NCBI GenBank assembly: GCA_964230215.1
Contig: CAXRGQ010000016.1
Span: 372,001-436,000, forward strand
Reading direction: 5' to 3'
Length of the DNA: 64,000 nt
DNA from: JAUILH01 sp964230215
GTDB lineage: Bacteria; Bacteroidota; Bacteroidia; Flavobacteriales_D; JAUILH01
Part shown: positions 16,417 through 26,191 of the stretch, piece by piece
Numbering within the stretch: position 1 is the first letter of the stretch
Layout of the letters: each line of letters starts with the position of its first letter
Translations under genes and position numbers: made by a program
The notes under the pieces: model-generated
The model's database searches: none
Seen by the model: the letters and a program-made list of their open reading frames with translations, nothing else
Told to the model about the DNA's origin: nothing

Positions 16417-18057
16417 ATGGCAAAAAAGGAAAATCTAGAATTCAATAAGAACGATGATGCCATGCGCATGCGAATTTCTGAAATGAAGCAGAAATTGGCT
16501 AAAGTTGAACTTGGCGGTGGAAAGAAAAAAATCGAAAAACACAAGGCGAAAGGCAAATTAACAGCAAGAGAGCGTATTGATTTACTATTTGACAATGATT
16601 CAGAATCGATTGAAATAGGGGCGTTTGCCGGTGACGGAATGTACGAAAACTACGGCGGTTGCCCGTCTGGTGGTGTCGTAGTAAAGATTGGTTATGTGGA
16701 AGGAAGGCAATGTATTGTCGTTGCTAATGACGCAACCGTAAAAGCAGGTGCATGGTTTCCAATAACAGGTAAAAAAAATCTGAGAGCGCAAGAAATTGCC
16801 ATCGAAAACAAACTTCCAATAATCTATCTAGTCGACAGTGCTGGCGTATTCTTGCCAATGCAAGATGAAATATTCCCGGATAAGGAGCATTTTGGACGCA
16901 TATTCAGAAACAATGCTGTAATGTCATCTATGGGTATTCCTCAGATAGCGGCAGTAATGGGAAGTTGCGTGGCTGGTGGAGCTTATCTGCCAATTATGAG
17001 CGACGAATCATTAATCGTTAATAAAACTGGAACTATATTTTTAGCTGGATCTTATTTAGTAAAAGCGGCTATTGGGGAAGATATAGATAATGAAACGCTC
17101 GGTGGAGCTACAACGCACACAGAGATTTCTGGAGTTTGCGACTACAATTCGGAAAGTGATGAAGAATGCATCCAAACCATAAGAGACTTGGTCGATAAAC
17201 TAGGCGATCGACAAAAAGCAGGTTTTAATCGCAAAGAGGCTCAATTACCTAAACGTGATCTAAAAGATGTTTACGGCATTCTGCCAAGAGAGCGCTCAAA
17301 ACCTTACAATACAAAAGAACTTATAAAATGTATGGTGGACGACTCTGAGTTCACTGAATACAAAGCTGGTTACGGCAAAACAATTGTTTGCGGATATGCT
17401 AGAATTGATGGCTGGTCTGTTGGAATTGTAGCGAATCAAAGAGAATTAGTAAAAAGCAAGAAAGGCGAAATGCAATTCGGTGGTGTTATCTACACAGACA
17501 GTGCAGATAAAGCAGCTAGGTTTATAATGAATTGTAATCAAAAGAATATACCCTTAGTTTTTGTTCAAGACGTAACAGGGTTTATGGTAGGGTCAAGATC
17601 TGAGCATGCAGGTATCATAAAAGATGGTGCAAAAATGGTGAATGCAATGGCTAATTCGGTAGTACCTAAGTTTACGGTCATTGTAGGTAATTCCTATGGT
17701 GCAGGAAATTATGCTATGTGCGGTAAGGCTTATGATCCTAGATTGATATTCGCGTGGCCAACGGCCGAATTAGCCGTAATGAGCGGCGGTTCAGCTGCTA
17801 AAACGCTTCTTCAAATTGAAGTTGCTTCATTAAAGGCAAAAGGCGAAGAAATTACTGAAGAGCGTCAAGCTGAATTATTAAAATCAATTAAGGATAGATA
17901 TGATAAGCAAATATCTCCTTACTACGCGGCATCAAGACTTTGGACAGACGCCATTATAGATCCAGTAGACACAAGAAAATGGATATCAATGGGTATTGAA
18001 ATGGCAAACAATGCACCAGCGGAAAAGCCTTATAATGTTGGTGTAATTCAAACTTGA
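16417..18057 (+). CDS. Acyl-CoA carboxylase, carboxyltransferase (beta) subunit
   Basis: The 546-residue product transfers carboxyl from carboxybiotin to an acyl-CoA. Two crotonase-like halves are visible: the first around LVDSAGVFLPMQDEIFPD and GSCVAGGAYLPIMSD, the second around QDVTGFMVGSRSEHAGI and NSYGAGNYAMCGKAYDPR. These phrases resemble methylcrotonoyl-CoA carboxylase beta (leucine degradation) more than propionyl-CoA carboxylase, but substrate cannot be fixed by eye. The biotin carboxylase and biotin carrier subunits are not adjacent. The DnaJ-like gene follows after four bases. Confidence 0.88.
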   Translation: MAKKENLEFNKNDDAMRMRISEMKQKLAKVELGGGKKKIEKHKAKGKLTARERIDLLFDNDSESIEIGAFAGDGMYENYGGCPSGGVVVKIGYVEGRQCIVVANDATVKAGAWFPITGKKNLRAQEIAIENKLPIIYLVDSAGVFLPMQDEIFPDKEHFGRIFRNNAVMSSMGIPQIAAVMGSCVAGGAYLPIMSDESLIVNKTGTIFLAGSYLVKAAIGEDIDNETLGGATTHTEISGVCDYNSESDEECIQTIRDLVDKLGDRQKAGFNRKEAQLPKRDLKDVYGILPRERSKPYNTKELIKCMVDDSEFTEYKAGYGKTIVCGYARIDGWSVGIVANQRELVKSKKGEMQFGGVIYTDSADKAARFIMNCNQKNIPLVFVQDVTGFMVGSRSEHAGIIKDGAKMVNAMANSVVPKFTVIVGNSYGAGNYAMCGKAYDPRLIFAWPTAELAVMSGGSAAKTLLQIEVASLKAKGEEITEERQAELLKSIKDRYDKQISPYYAASRLWTDAIIDPVDTRKWISMGIEMANNAPAEKPYNVGVIQT

Positions 18058-18061
18058 TTCT

Positions 18062-18622
18062 TTGAATCTCTACCAAATTTTAGAAATTGAGCCTACGGCA
18101 AGTCAAGATGATATCAAATCGGCTTATCGTAGGCTCGTTTTTTTATACCACCCTGACAAAAACCCATCACCAGATGCTAAGGATAAGTTTATTCAGATAG
18201 AAGATGCATACACTATATTAAGTGACGAATCCAAGCGAAGAAGGTATGATAGACGTTTATTCAGAAAGTCCAGCTATTCTGGCAGCTTAACTAAAGATAG
18301 CTCCTACACCCCACCTCCGCGAAAATCGAATTATACAGAATGGTTAAAATACCAGCGAAAGAAGGGGACAAAGAGAAAACCTTCAGCCTTTAAAAAACGT
18401 GTTCTAAGTAAACGAGAGGAAGCTGTGGTTACACTAATCATTGGGGTTTCTCTGTTCGCAACTGCTGCTCTTTGTTTAATGGCTATTGGAATAGAAGATT
18501 GGATATTTGGCGAAATTACCGGTCGGTTTGTATTTGTATGGATGTTTGCGTTCCTCATGTTTAAGGGAATTCGCCGCCTGATACTCTACATAGTGAATAG
18601 GAATTACCAAAAGCATATCTAA
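18062..18622 (+). CDS. J-domain protein with C-terminal membrane segments
   Basis: The 186-residue product has a J-domain at residues 1-63 (YQILEIEPTASQDDIKSAYR) with the HPD tripeptide that stimulates DnaK ATPase, a basic linker, then two hydrophobic segments (about 122-145 and 155-172). It lacks the Gly/Phe and zinc-finger regions of true DnaJ, so it is a type III J-protein probably tethered to the inner membrane. No ATG is available before the J-domain; TTG at 18062, four bases after the carboxylase stop, is the likely start. Confidence 0.82.
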   Translation: MNLYQILEIEPTASQDDIKSAYRRLVFLYHPDKNPSPDAKDKFIQIEDAYTILSDESKRRRYDRRLFRKSSYSGSLTKDSSYTPPPRKSNYTEWLKYQRKKGTKRKPSAFKKRVLSKREEAVVTLIIGVSLFATAALCLMAIGIEDWIFGEITGRFVFVWMFAFLMFKGIRRLILYIVNRNYQKHI

Positions 18623-18637
18623 ACATTTGACAATAAA

Positions 18638-18669
18638 AAAGCGGCAGATTTCTCTGCCGCTTTCTCTTT
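18638..18669. terminator. Bidirectional intrinsic terminator
   Basis: An 11-base perfect stem (AAAGCGGCAGA, 18638-18648, with 18653-18663) and a four-base loop are flanked by an A-run and a T-rich tail. It lies between the convergent J-protein and subtilase genes and can serve both. Confidence 0.85.
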
Positions 18670-18682
18670 TAAATCTTGATGT

Positions 18683-21600
18683 TTATTTCATAATCTTAAT
18701 TGTCTTTCTTGCTGAATCATTATAGATATTCATCAAGTATAAACCTTTACTTAAGTTAGAAATATCAATTGTAGTGTTACTAGAGTAATTATTGAAGAAC
18801 ACTCGCTGACCAGCAACATTTGTGATCTCAATATTTAAATCTCCATAATGTCCTGACATGTCAAGCACAATTGAACTGTTAGCTGCGTCATAAATCGCAT
18901 TAACGTTGCTCAATGCGCTTTCGCCAACACCAACACCACAAACTTCAACTACAACCGTTCCAGAAGTGTTATCAGACTGAGAACAGGTATTTGACACATC
19001 CAGGGTAACGTTGTAGGTACCTGCCGTAGCGTAAACTACCGTTGGCGTGGCAGAAGTAGATGCACTAATATCTCCTCCAGTAAATGTCCATGAGAATGAA
19101 CTTGCATCTTGAGATATCGCACCATTGAAGCTAATTGATTCGCCTTCACAAATAGTATCGCTACTAACAAGGTAATCTGCTGTTGGTTGTGTATCATCTA
19201 CAACAATCGTATAGTTTGATTGTGAACTACAGTTCCCTTGTGTACCCACGACATTATAAGTCGTAGTGGATGTAGGTGTAGCTGTCGGGTTAGGACAGTT
19301 AGAACACGACAATGAAGCTGCAGGAGTCCACACATACGAGCCCGCTCCAGTAGCCGTTAGGTTAGCAGAACCAGCTGGACAAATAGTATCTGTTGTGGCC
19401 ACAACCGAAACGTTTGGTGTAGGATCAACTAACACTTGAGTACTATCGATATGGTAGAATCCACATCCATTGTATGCAGCCATATACACCCAGTGGTTAC
19501 CAGCCGAGTTCATAACAACACCAGGTGTTCCTCCTGTTGGATAAGGATTTGCCGTTCCGTTAATTGCCCATTCCCAATTCACGGCGTTCGGTGAGCTTGT
19601 TCCGTCAAAGTTTACGATATCTCCAACACACGCTGGGTCAGGATTAGCTTGAATCACTGCTGTTGGAGGAGTTTGTGTAATTCTTGGGTAGATGTGCATT
19701 GACCATTCAGCAGCTCCAATGTCGCCTCCTGTCTGGAACCAACCACCTCCTGTTCCAAGTGGATCATCTGATGGGTCGATATAATACATCATCGTATTAG
19801 GACGTGTACCGTCTGAAGTCAAATCATCTGTCATCGCACAGTTTACTGTATCACCAGCCGAATAGAATACTTCATATCCAACATAAAAATCATTTGTACT
19901 AACTGATACTGGCATATCGAAATCAACGTCAGTAATATAGAACGAACCAGCACCTGCACCTGTTACATTCGCTTCAATAACATCAATTAATAAATCCTCT
20001 TGATAAACTATTGAGCCAGGATTTCCTGCTGCATCTTCCCAAACCGTTATTGTAATAAAGGCATTCGGATTGTTCGTCTCTCCCTCGGTAAAGTAGAACT
20101 GAGCGCCCATTAAATTCGTAGGACCATATCCCGTATACTTATCACAGATATATCTTGGGTGAATATAATTATGACCACCTATATAACCATTAGGCGCCCC
20201 CCATGTCCATGTATAGTTAGGATCACTTGGAATTGTGTTCGAAATAGTATCACATCCTGTTAATGCATTTACCGTAATATATGCAGTTTCCGTGTGTGTA
20301 TCAGAACCATTGGCATTCGTAACAGTCAACGATACAGCGTAAGTACCAGCAGTGTTATAAGTAATTGGCCCTGGATTTTGTCCGTTAAAAGTTGATGGTG
20401 TTCCTCCAGTGAATGACCATGACCATGTTGTAGGATTATATATAGATAAATCCTGGAAAGTCACAGTTTGTCCTTCAATAATGTTTACTGAGCTAGTTGC
20501 TTGAAATGCTGCTTCAGGTGCCCAGTTTAAGGTAGCAGACACACAGTTCATCGCTTCAAATGCGTTGATTCTTCCAGCGCCTAAATCCCCCACATAACTT
20601 GGGTTAGCTGCATCAATATTGTCTGCAGTTGATAGAATACATGACTCAATGTCCGCTGGGGATAAACCTGGGTTAAGAGATTTTAACAAACCAGCCAATC
20701 CAGCCACCATTGGTGATGCCATTGAAGTACCTTGCTTGATTTGATATCCAGAGTTAGGTACCGTACTATATATTGCACTCCCTGGCGCTGAGATATCAAT
20801 CCAGCTACCATAGTTAGAGAAGCCTGATTTTGCGTCACCTGTTGTAGTGGATGCAACGCTAATCACGTTGTTATAGGCCGCAGGGTAAAACTGTGAACTT
20901 ACGTTATCGTTACCAGCGGCAGCAATAAGAACAGCCCCTTGACCATATGCCCAGTTCATAATGTTTTGATATGTAGTACTTGACCCCGGTCCACCCCAAG
21001 ACATATTTACTACATCAGCACCATTTTCTACAGCATAAACAACGCCCTCATAACCATGAGTTACAGCTGATGCTGAGTTAGTACTTTTAACCGCCATTAA
21101 GCTTACACCAAATCCAATTGAAGCAATGCCAGCGTTATTATCAGTTGCAGCACCAGCGATACCTGCCACGTGTGTTCCATGGTCATAAGCTGAAACTGGA
21201 GTATCCGGATTAGGGTTACCGTCCTGATCCGCCACGTCATATCCCTGGGCATCATCAATATATCCATTACCGTCATCATCAACTCCATTCCCTGCTATCT
21301 CACCAGTATTCGTCCAAATAACTGGAGATAAGTCAGGATGCGTAATTTCTACTGCATCATCTACAATAGCAACAACTACATTGGCATCACCCGTTCCAAC
21401 GTTCCATGCACTTGTAGCGTCAATTTGGAATAAGCCCCATTGATTAGACCCATTAAAACTTGGATCATTAGGAGTAAGTGTAGTTTTCATCAAGGGTGCC
21501 TTCTCGGCATAATCCACCATTGCATTATTAGATAGAGATGCAATAATATTATCTACACTTTGAATGTCGTTGAACTCAATTCTAATCAAGTACTTCAGAT

Positions 21601-21859
21601 TTGGATCAGCTATGTGACCGAATGGTCTAGCTAAACTTGTAACCTGGTGAGATTTTAATGTTTCACCAAATGCCAAATCATTAAGCTGAAGCACGTTATT
21701 CTTAGAGGGGCCATTAAGATTAATAGACTTTTTAAAAACGTGTTCGCTTTTAACCTTTACCCATATCACTCCATCCATGTAGTCTTTATGGACAGTTTGG
21801 GCCGTACCGATCGCAGCAAAGCAAAGGATACTTGCAATTGTAAGTAATGTCTTTTTCAT
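18683..21859 (-). CDS. Secreted subtilase (S8) with PKD domains and T9SS type A signal
   Basis: The 1058-residue product has a Sec signal peptide (residues 1-20), a propeptide-like region, and an S8 catalytic domain with aspartate 167 (AIVDDAV; the usual DTG or DSG is DDA here), histidine 230 (DHGTHVAG), oxyanion asparagine 317 (AAAGND) and serine 379 (GTSMASP). Then come PKD-like domains (first near 450-535, others near 740-960), a beta domain between them, and a C-terminal T9SS type A domain ending YLMNIYNDSARKTIKIMK. It should be exported across the outer membrane by T9SS and act as a surface or secreted protease. Calcium-loop-like DDDGNGYIDD is near 194-203. Confidence 0.93.
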   Translation of the reverse strand: MKKTLLTIASILCFAAIGTAQTVHKDYMDGVIWVKVKSEHVFKKSINLNGPSKNNVLQLNDLAFGETLKSHQVTSLARPFGHIADPNLKYLIRIEFNDIQSVDNIIASLSNNAMVDYAEKAPLMKTTLTPNDPSFNGSNQWGLFQIDATSAWNVGTGDANVVVAIVDDAVEITHPDLSPVIWTNTGEIAGNGVDDDGNGYIDDAQGYDVADQDGNPNPDTPVSAYDHGTHVAGIAGAATDNNAGIASIGFGVSLMAVKSTNSASAVTHGYEGVVYAVENGADVVNMSWGGPGSSTTYQNIMNWAYGQGAVLIAAAGNDNVSSQFYPAAYNNVISVASTTTGDAKSGFSNYGSWIDISAPGSAIYSTVPNSGYQIKQGTSMASPMVAGLAGLLKSLNPGLSPADIESCILSTADNIDAANPSYVGDLGAGRINAFEAMNCVSATLNWAPEAAFQATSSVNIIEGQTVTFQDLSIYNPTTWSWSFTGGTPSTFNGQNPGPITYNTAGTYAVSLTVTNANGSDTHTETAYITVNALTGCDTISNTIPSDPNYTWTWGAPNGYIGGHNYIHPRYICDKYTGYGPTNLMGAQFYFTEGETNNPNAFITITVWEDAAGNPGSIVYQEDLLIDVIEANVTGAGAGSFYITDVDFDMPVSVSTNDFYVGYEVFYSAGDTVNCAMTDDLTSDGTRPNTMMYYIDPSDDPLGTGGGWFQTGGDIGAAEWSMHIYPRITQTPPTAVIQANPDPACVGDIVNFDGTSSPNAVNWEWAINGTANPYPTGGTPGVVMNSAGNHWVYMAAYNGCGFYHIDSTQVLVDPTPNVSVVATTDTICPAGSANLTATGAGSYVWTPAASLSCSNCPNPTATPTSTTTYNVVGTQGNCSSQSNYTIVVDDTQPTADYLVSSDTICEGESISFNGAISQDASSFSWTFTGGDISASTSATPTVVYATAGTYNVTLDVSNTCSQSDNTSGTVVVEVCGVGVGESALSNVNAIYDAANSSIVLDMSGHYGDLNIEITNVAGQRVFFNNYSSNTTIDISNLSKGLYLMNIYNDSARKTIKIMK

Positions 21860-22039
21860 AGTATAAAATCAAGATTTCGATTAATATCCGACTTTTTTTT
21901 TAATTAAGCACGCTTCTGATACATTTTCAAATACTTAGGTTAAGCTATTAACGAAGATTTTCGGTTGATTAGATAGATTTAACACTTGTAGGAAAGCAAA
22001 ACTTTACTATTTTCGTAATCAAATCATTTAGCAAACGTA

Positions 22040-22942
22040 ATGAACAAGAAGTTTTACAAAATTGCATTGCTTGCCTCTATCATGATTGGTACGGTGGCAT
22101 GTGGTGGAGAAGATAAGTCTGACGAAGGAAAATCAAAGACTCAAAAAGAAGTTGGACCGAACGACAACGATACAACTGCATTGGACGCTGAACCAGAAGA
22201 TTTAGAGGAATATGCTGATAATGACGTACAACTACCAACAGCTTTACAGGTAGCACAAATGATGAATAAGGAAGGACTGGATTACACAGAAGGTCTGGCT
22301 CACGATCCTGATAAAGCAGACAGCTACTCAACACAACTTCAAAAGAAATTGGTATTTGGTGTATATTCTGCTGACTTAGCTTATTGCGTGTTAAATGATA
22401 AGTTTACAGAAGCTCAGTCATACATGACAGTAGTGAGAGATTTAGGATCTGAAACTGGCTTGGCTAAAATATTTGACTCTGAAGACCTACTAAAGTCATT
22501 TGAAGAAAACATGAGTGACCGAGAAGGACTTATGGATGTTCTTGTAGACATCAACTGGAGAACGGAAGAAATTTTTGATACTGATCCAGAATCAAAGAAA
22601 CAATCTATGGTACACTTTGCTGGTGCTTGGATTGAAGGCATGTACCTTGGTTCTCAAATAGTTGTTGAAAATAAAAATTATGAGCTTGGCACAACCCTTG
22701 TAGAACAGATGAACATATTATCATCATTAATTAAGGGTCTTAAGACTATTGAGCAAGAAGGCTTAGACAAACTGATTGTTAAGTTAGAAGATATATTAAA
22801 CACGTACAACAGTTTTGAATCAGTAAAAGCTAATGCTGCTAGTGAAAATGGAACGTTTACACTTCCTACACTAAGCGCTGATGAAGTAAATAAACTTGCT
22901 CAGAAAATTAGTGATTTAAGAGAGTCAATTGTTAACGCTTAA
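22040..22942 (+). CDS. Lipoprotein of unknown function
   Basis: The 300-residue product has a lipoprotein signal (ALLASIMIGTVAC, lipobox cysteine at 21), an acidic low-complexity linker (about 23-60), then a helical domain with QLQKKLVFGVYSADLAYCV and HFAGAWIEGMYLGSQIVV. I recognise no named family. A near-match to the -7 box (TATTTTCG) lies upstream. The next gene starts 10 bases downstream, so the two exported proteins are probably co-expressed. Confidence 0.75.
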   Translation: MNKKFYKIALLASIMIGTVACGGEDKSDEGKSKTQKEVGPNDNDTTALDAEPEDLEEYADNDVQLPTALQVAQMMNKEGLDYTEGLAHDPDKADSYSTQLQKKLVFGVYSADLAYCVLNDKFTEAQSYMTVVRDLGSETGLAKIFDSEDLLKSFEENMSDREGLMDVLVDINWRTEEIFDTDPESKKQSMVHFAGAWIEGMYLGSQIVVENKNYELGTTLVEQMNILSSLIKGLKTIEQEGLDKLIVKLEDILNTYNSFESVKANAASENGTFTLPTLSADEVNKLAQKISDLRESIVNA

Positions 22943-22952
22943 AAGAGTTAAA

Positions 22953-23573
22953 ATGAAAAGAAAATCAATAATATTCGCACTAAGCTTACTGGTAGCTAGT
23001 GGCATTAGTGTAGCGCAAGTTTTAAATAAGAATAAGAAATCGAAAGAAACTATCTATAAGACGGTTCCTGAAGATATCGCTCAAAACTTACCACAAGTTA
23101 AAAGCGAAACTAAAAAGGAAATGGAGCCATTTCGTTACGAGGGTTCTAAGGTAACTTACTTCATCTACAAGACTTTTGAGCAAAGAAAAGAAGTAGAATT
23201 GTTCTTTTTTAGCAACAATGAGTATCGCGTGATATTTAACTCAAAATTAATTGATGGTGATGATCCAATTAAAATTACTATCTATGACCAGCCGAGAAAT
23301 ATTGCGGGTAGACACGTATTGTATTCAGAAACGCTATCTAAAGACGGTAGCAACAAAACTATTACGTCTACTGAGTTATTAGAAACTCTTAAGAGCAAAC
23401 TTCCTGAGGTGGATGAATTCGGAAACCCAATAAAAGTTGCCTTACAAAAAGTATACATTGATTACGTTATTCCTTCTAAAGAACAACAAATTGAGGAAGG
23501 TGAAAAAGGTGAGCGTGTAGTAATACGAACCAAAGGAGCTATCGTAATGGCGATGGGCTACAATAACGTGTGA
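22953..23573 (+). CDS. Exported protein of unknown function
   Basis: ATG at 22953 gives a 206-residue protein with a signal peptide (IIFALSLLVASGISVAQ) and no lipobox. The body is a lysine- and glutamate-rich mixed alpha/beta domain with the phrase TYFIYKTFEQRKEVELFFFSNNEYRVIF cut by several aromatic residues. No family is recognised. It forms a pair with the upstream lipoprotein and is followed by a strong terminator. Confidence 0.72.
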   Translation: MKRKSIIFALSLLVASGISVAQVLNKNKKSKETIYKTVPEDIAQNLPQVKSETKKEMEPFRYEGSKVTYFIYKTFEQRKEVELFFFSNNEYRVIFNSKLIDGDDPIKITIYDQPRNIAGRHVLYSETLSKDGSNKTITSTELLETLKSKLPEVDEFGNPIKVALQKVYIDYVIPSKEQQIEEGEKGERVVIRTKGAIVMAMGYNNV

Positions 23574-23596
23574 TAATAAAACATAAAATTTCAGTT

Positions 23597-23627
23597 AAGC
23601 CCTAGCCATTTGGTTAGGGCTTTTTTT
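23597..23627 (+). terminator. Intrinsic terminator
   Basis: The stem AAGCCCTA (23597-23604) pairs with TAGGGCTT (23615-23622) and is followed by a T-run. It ends the 22040-23573 unit before thrS. Confidence 0.85.
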
Positions 23628-23652
23628 ATCTTTACCCACTAAATTTTTTAGA

Positions 23653-25590
23653 ATGATTACAGTTACTTTACCCGACGGGTCAAAACGTGAGTATGAAAGT
23701 GGAGCATCCCCAATGGATGTTGCTCTTTCGATTAGTGAAGGATTGGCAAGAAACGTAATTGCTGCCAAGGTTAACGACAAGGTTGTGGATGCAAACACCC
23801 CAATGAACACTGACGTTACCTTACAATTACTTACCTGGAATGACGACGAGGGTAAATCAACCATGTGGCATTCGTCTGCCCACCTTTTGGCAGAGGCACT
23901 TCAATTTTATTACCCAGATACTAAGTTTGGAATTGGTCCACCCATAGAAAATGGCTTTTATTATGACGTGGACACTGGTGATATCACCTTGACTGAAGCT
24001 GATTTAAAGAAGATTGAAGATAAGATGCTTGAATTGGCTAAGCAGAAAAATTCTTACGTCCGTGAAGAGATTTCAAAAGCTGATGCGATTGCGTTTTATA
24101 AAGAAAGAAATGATGAATACAAACTTGAGCTATTAGAGGACCTTGAGGATGGATCAATTACTTTCTACACGCAAGGCGAATTTACAGATTTATGTCGCGG
24201 ACCACATATGCCGCACACAGGTTTTGTGAAAGCAGCCAAGCTAACTGCAATAGCAGGTGCCTATTGGAGAGGTGATGAAACAAGAAAACAGTTGACTAGA
24301 ATTTATGGGATTACATTCCCTAAGAAATCCGAGTTGACTGAATATTTGGAAAAAGTAGAGTTAGCGAAAGAACGCGATCATAGAAAGTTAGGTCGGGAGT
24401 TGGAACTATTTATGTTCTCTCAACGTGTGGGACAAGGACTTCCAATTTGGTTGCCGAAAGGAGCTGAACTCCGCGCAAGATTAGAGAACTTCTTGAAGAA
24501 AGCGCAGAAAGAAGCCGGATACGAAATGGTCATTACACCTCATATAGGTCATAAAGATTTATATGTGACTTCAGGTCACTACGCTAAGTATGGAGAAGAT
24601 TCGTTTCAGGCTATTAATACACCACACGAAGGAGAAGAGTTCTTGTTAAAACCAATGAATTGTCCTCACCATTGTGAAGCCTATAAATTCAAACCGAAAT
24701 CCTACAGAGATTTACCTGTAAGATATGCCGAGTTTGGTACCGTATATAGATACGAGCAAAGTGGTGAATTACATGGATTAACCCGTGTTAGAGGCTTTAC
24801 GCAAGATGATGCGCATATATTCTGTCGTCCTGATCAGGTGAATGAAGAATTCAAAAATGTAATTGACTTAGTACTGTACATTTTTAATGCTTTGGATTTC
24901 AATGAATTTATCGCTCAGATAAGTCTCCGAGATCCAGATAATCGTGAGAAGTATATTGGCTCTGACGATAACTGGGACAAAGCCGAGCAGGCAATTATTG
25001 ATGCTTGCGAGGAGAAGGGCTTAAATACGGTTATCGAATATGGGGAAGCCGCTTTCTATGGACCTAAGCTCGACTTTATGGTTAAAGACGCTTTAGGGCG
25101 AAAATGGCAACTTGGAACTATACAAGTGGATTATAACTTACCAGAACGGTTCGAACTGGAGTATGTTGGTAGTGACAACGAAAAACACCGTCCAATAATG
25201 ATTCACCGTGCACCATTCGGTTCCATGGAAAGATTTGTGGCAGTTCTTCTAGAGCATTCAGGAGGTAAGTTTCCACTTTGGTTGACACCAGATCAGGTAA
25301 TGATTTTACCGGTAAGTGAAAAATTCCATGATTATGCCCGAAATCTTTTAAAAGTGCTAAATAATTACGATATTCGCACGCTCATTGACGAAAGGGCTGA
25401 GAAGGTTGGACGTAAAATTAGGGATGCTGAGTTAAGCAAAGTCCCTTTTATGCTGATAATCGGTGAGAAAGAAGTTGAATCTAACACCGTGTCTGTGCGT
25501 AAGCAAGGAGAGGGTGATGTAGGTGAAATGACAGCAGAGGAATTTGCCAATTTCGTTAATGAAGAAGTAGAAAGAACAATTGTTAAATAA
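23653..25590 (+). CDS. thrS: Threonyl-tRNA synthetase
   Basis: The 645-residue class II synthetase has the full domain order: TGS domain (1-62), editing domain with HSSAH (H73, H77), catalytic core with the motif 2 block GLTRVRGFTQDDAHIFC and the zinc region PMNCPHHCEAY, and the C-terminal anticodon-binding domain (from about residue 540) with GRKIRDAELSKVPFMLIIG. It charges tRNA-Thr and edits Ser-tRNA-Thr. It heads thrS-infC-rpmI-rplT, the same order as in many bacteria. Confidence 0.97.
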   Translation: MITVTLPDGSKREYESGASPMDVALSISEGLARNVIAAKVNDKVVDANTPMNTDVTLQLLTWNDDEGKSTMWHSSAHLLAEALQFYYPDTKFGIGPPIENGFYYDVDTGDITLTEADLKKIEDKMLELAKQKNSYVREEISKADAIAFYKERNDEYKLELLEDLEDGSITFYTQGEFTDLCRGPHMPHTGFVKAAKLTAIAGAYWRGDETRKQLTRIYGITFPKKSELTEYLEKVELAKERDHRKLGRELELFMFSQRVGQGLPIWLPKGAELRARLENFLKKAQKEAGYEMVITPHIGHKDLYVTSGHYAKYGEDSFQAINTPHEGEEFLLKPMNCPHHCEAYKFKPKSYRDLPVRYAEFGTVYRYEQSGELHGLTRVRGFTQDDAHIFCRPDQVNEEFKNVIDLVLYIFNALDFNEFIAQISLRDPDNREKYIGSDDNWDKAEQAIIDACEEKGLNTVIEYGEAAFYGPKLDFMVKDALGRKWQLGTIQVDYNLPERFELEYVGSDNEKHRPIMIHRAPFGSMERFVAVLLEHSGGKFPLWLTPDQVMILPVSEKFHDYARNLLKVLNNYDIRTLIDERAEKVGRKIRDAELSKVPFMLIIGEKEVESNTVSVRKQGEGDVGEMTAEEFANFVNEEVERTIVK

Positions 25591-25603
25591 AAATTAGTTA
25601 ATC

Positions 25604-26167
25604 ATCGCAGGACCAAGATTTAATAACAGAAGAGGACCAAGAAGGCAAACTGAAGACCAACACCGCATTAATCGTAGAATTAATGCGCCAGAAATTCGTT
25701 TAGTAGGAGATAATGTTGAACAAGGTGTATACCCAACTGCAAAGGCTTTGGCTATGGCAGAAGAAATGGATTTAGACCTAGTAGAAATTTCTCCAAATGC
25801 AGCTCCTCCTGTTTGTAAAATCATTGATTACAAGAAATTCTTGTATGATCAGAAGAAGCGTCAAAAGGAATTAAAGGCAAAACAAATTAAGGTTGTCGTT
25901 AAGGAAATACGTTTTGGACCAAACACCGATGATCACGATTTTAACTTTAAGCTGAATCACGCTAAGAAATTCTTAGAAGATGGCTCAAAGGTAAAAGCAT
26001 ATGTGTTCTTTAAAGGAAGAAGTATCGTGTTTAAAGACAGGGGAGAAATTCTTCTGTTGAAGTTTGCTCAAGAGTTAGAAGAGTATGGTATTGTTGAACA
26101 AATGCCTAAGCTTGAGGGTAAGAAAATGATCATGATGATTCAGCCTAAGAAAGTAGGAAAAAAGTAG
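25604..26167 (+). CDS. infC: Translation initiation factor IF-3, AUC start
   Basis: The IF-3 reading frame is open back to a TAG at 25595-25597, and contains no ATG, GTG or TTG before codon 49 (TTG at 25748), which lies inside the conserved N-domain. The segment HRINRRINAPEIRLVGDNVEQGVY, conserved in all IF-3 (here cut by no stop), is encoded upstream of that TTG. The best starts are the two ATC codons at 25601 and 25604; starting at 25604 gives M-AGPRFNNRRGPRR and 187 residues, a normal length. IF-3 rejects non-canonical start codons, so an AUU or AUC start gives autorepression, as known for E. coli infC. It binds the 30S subunit. Confidence 0.9.
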   Translation: MAGPRFNNRRGPRRQTEDQHRINRRINAPEIRLVGDNVEQGVYPTAKALAMAEEMDLDLVEISPNAAPPVCKIIDYKKFLYDQKKRQKELKAKQIKVVVKEIRFGPNTDDHDFNFKLNHAKKFLEDGSKVKAYVFFKGRSIVFKDRGEILLLKFAQELEEYGIVEQMPKLEGKKMIMMIQPKKVGKK

Positions 26168-26191
26168 TAAATAAATAAACATCATATAGCA

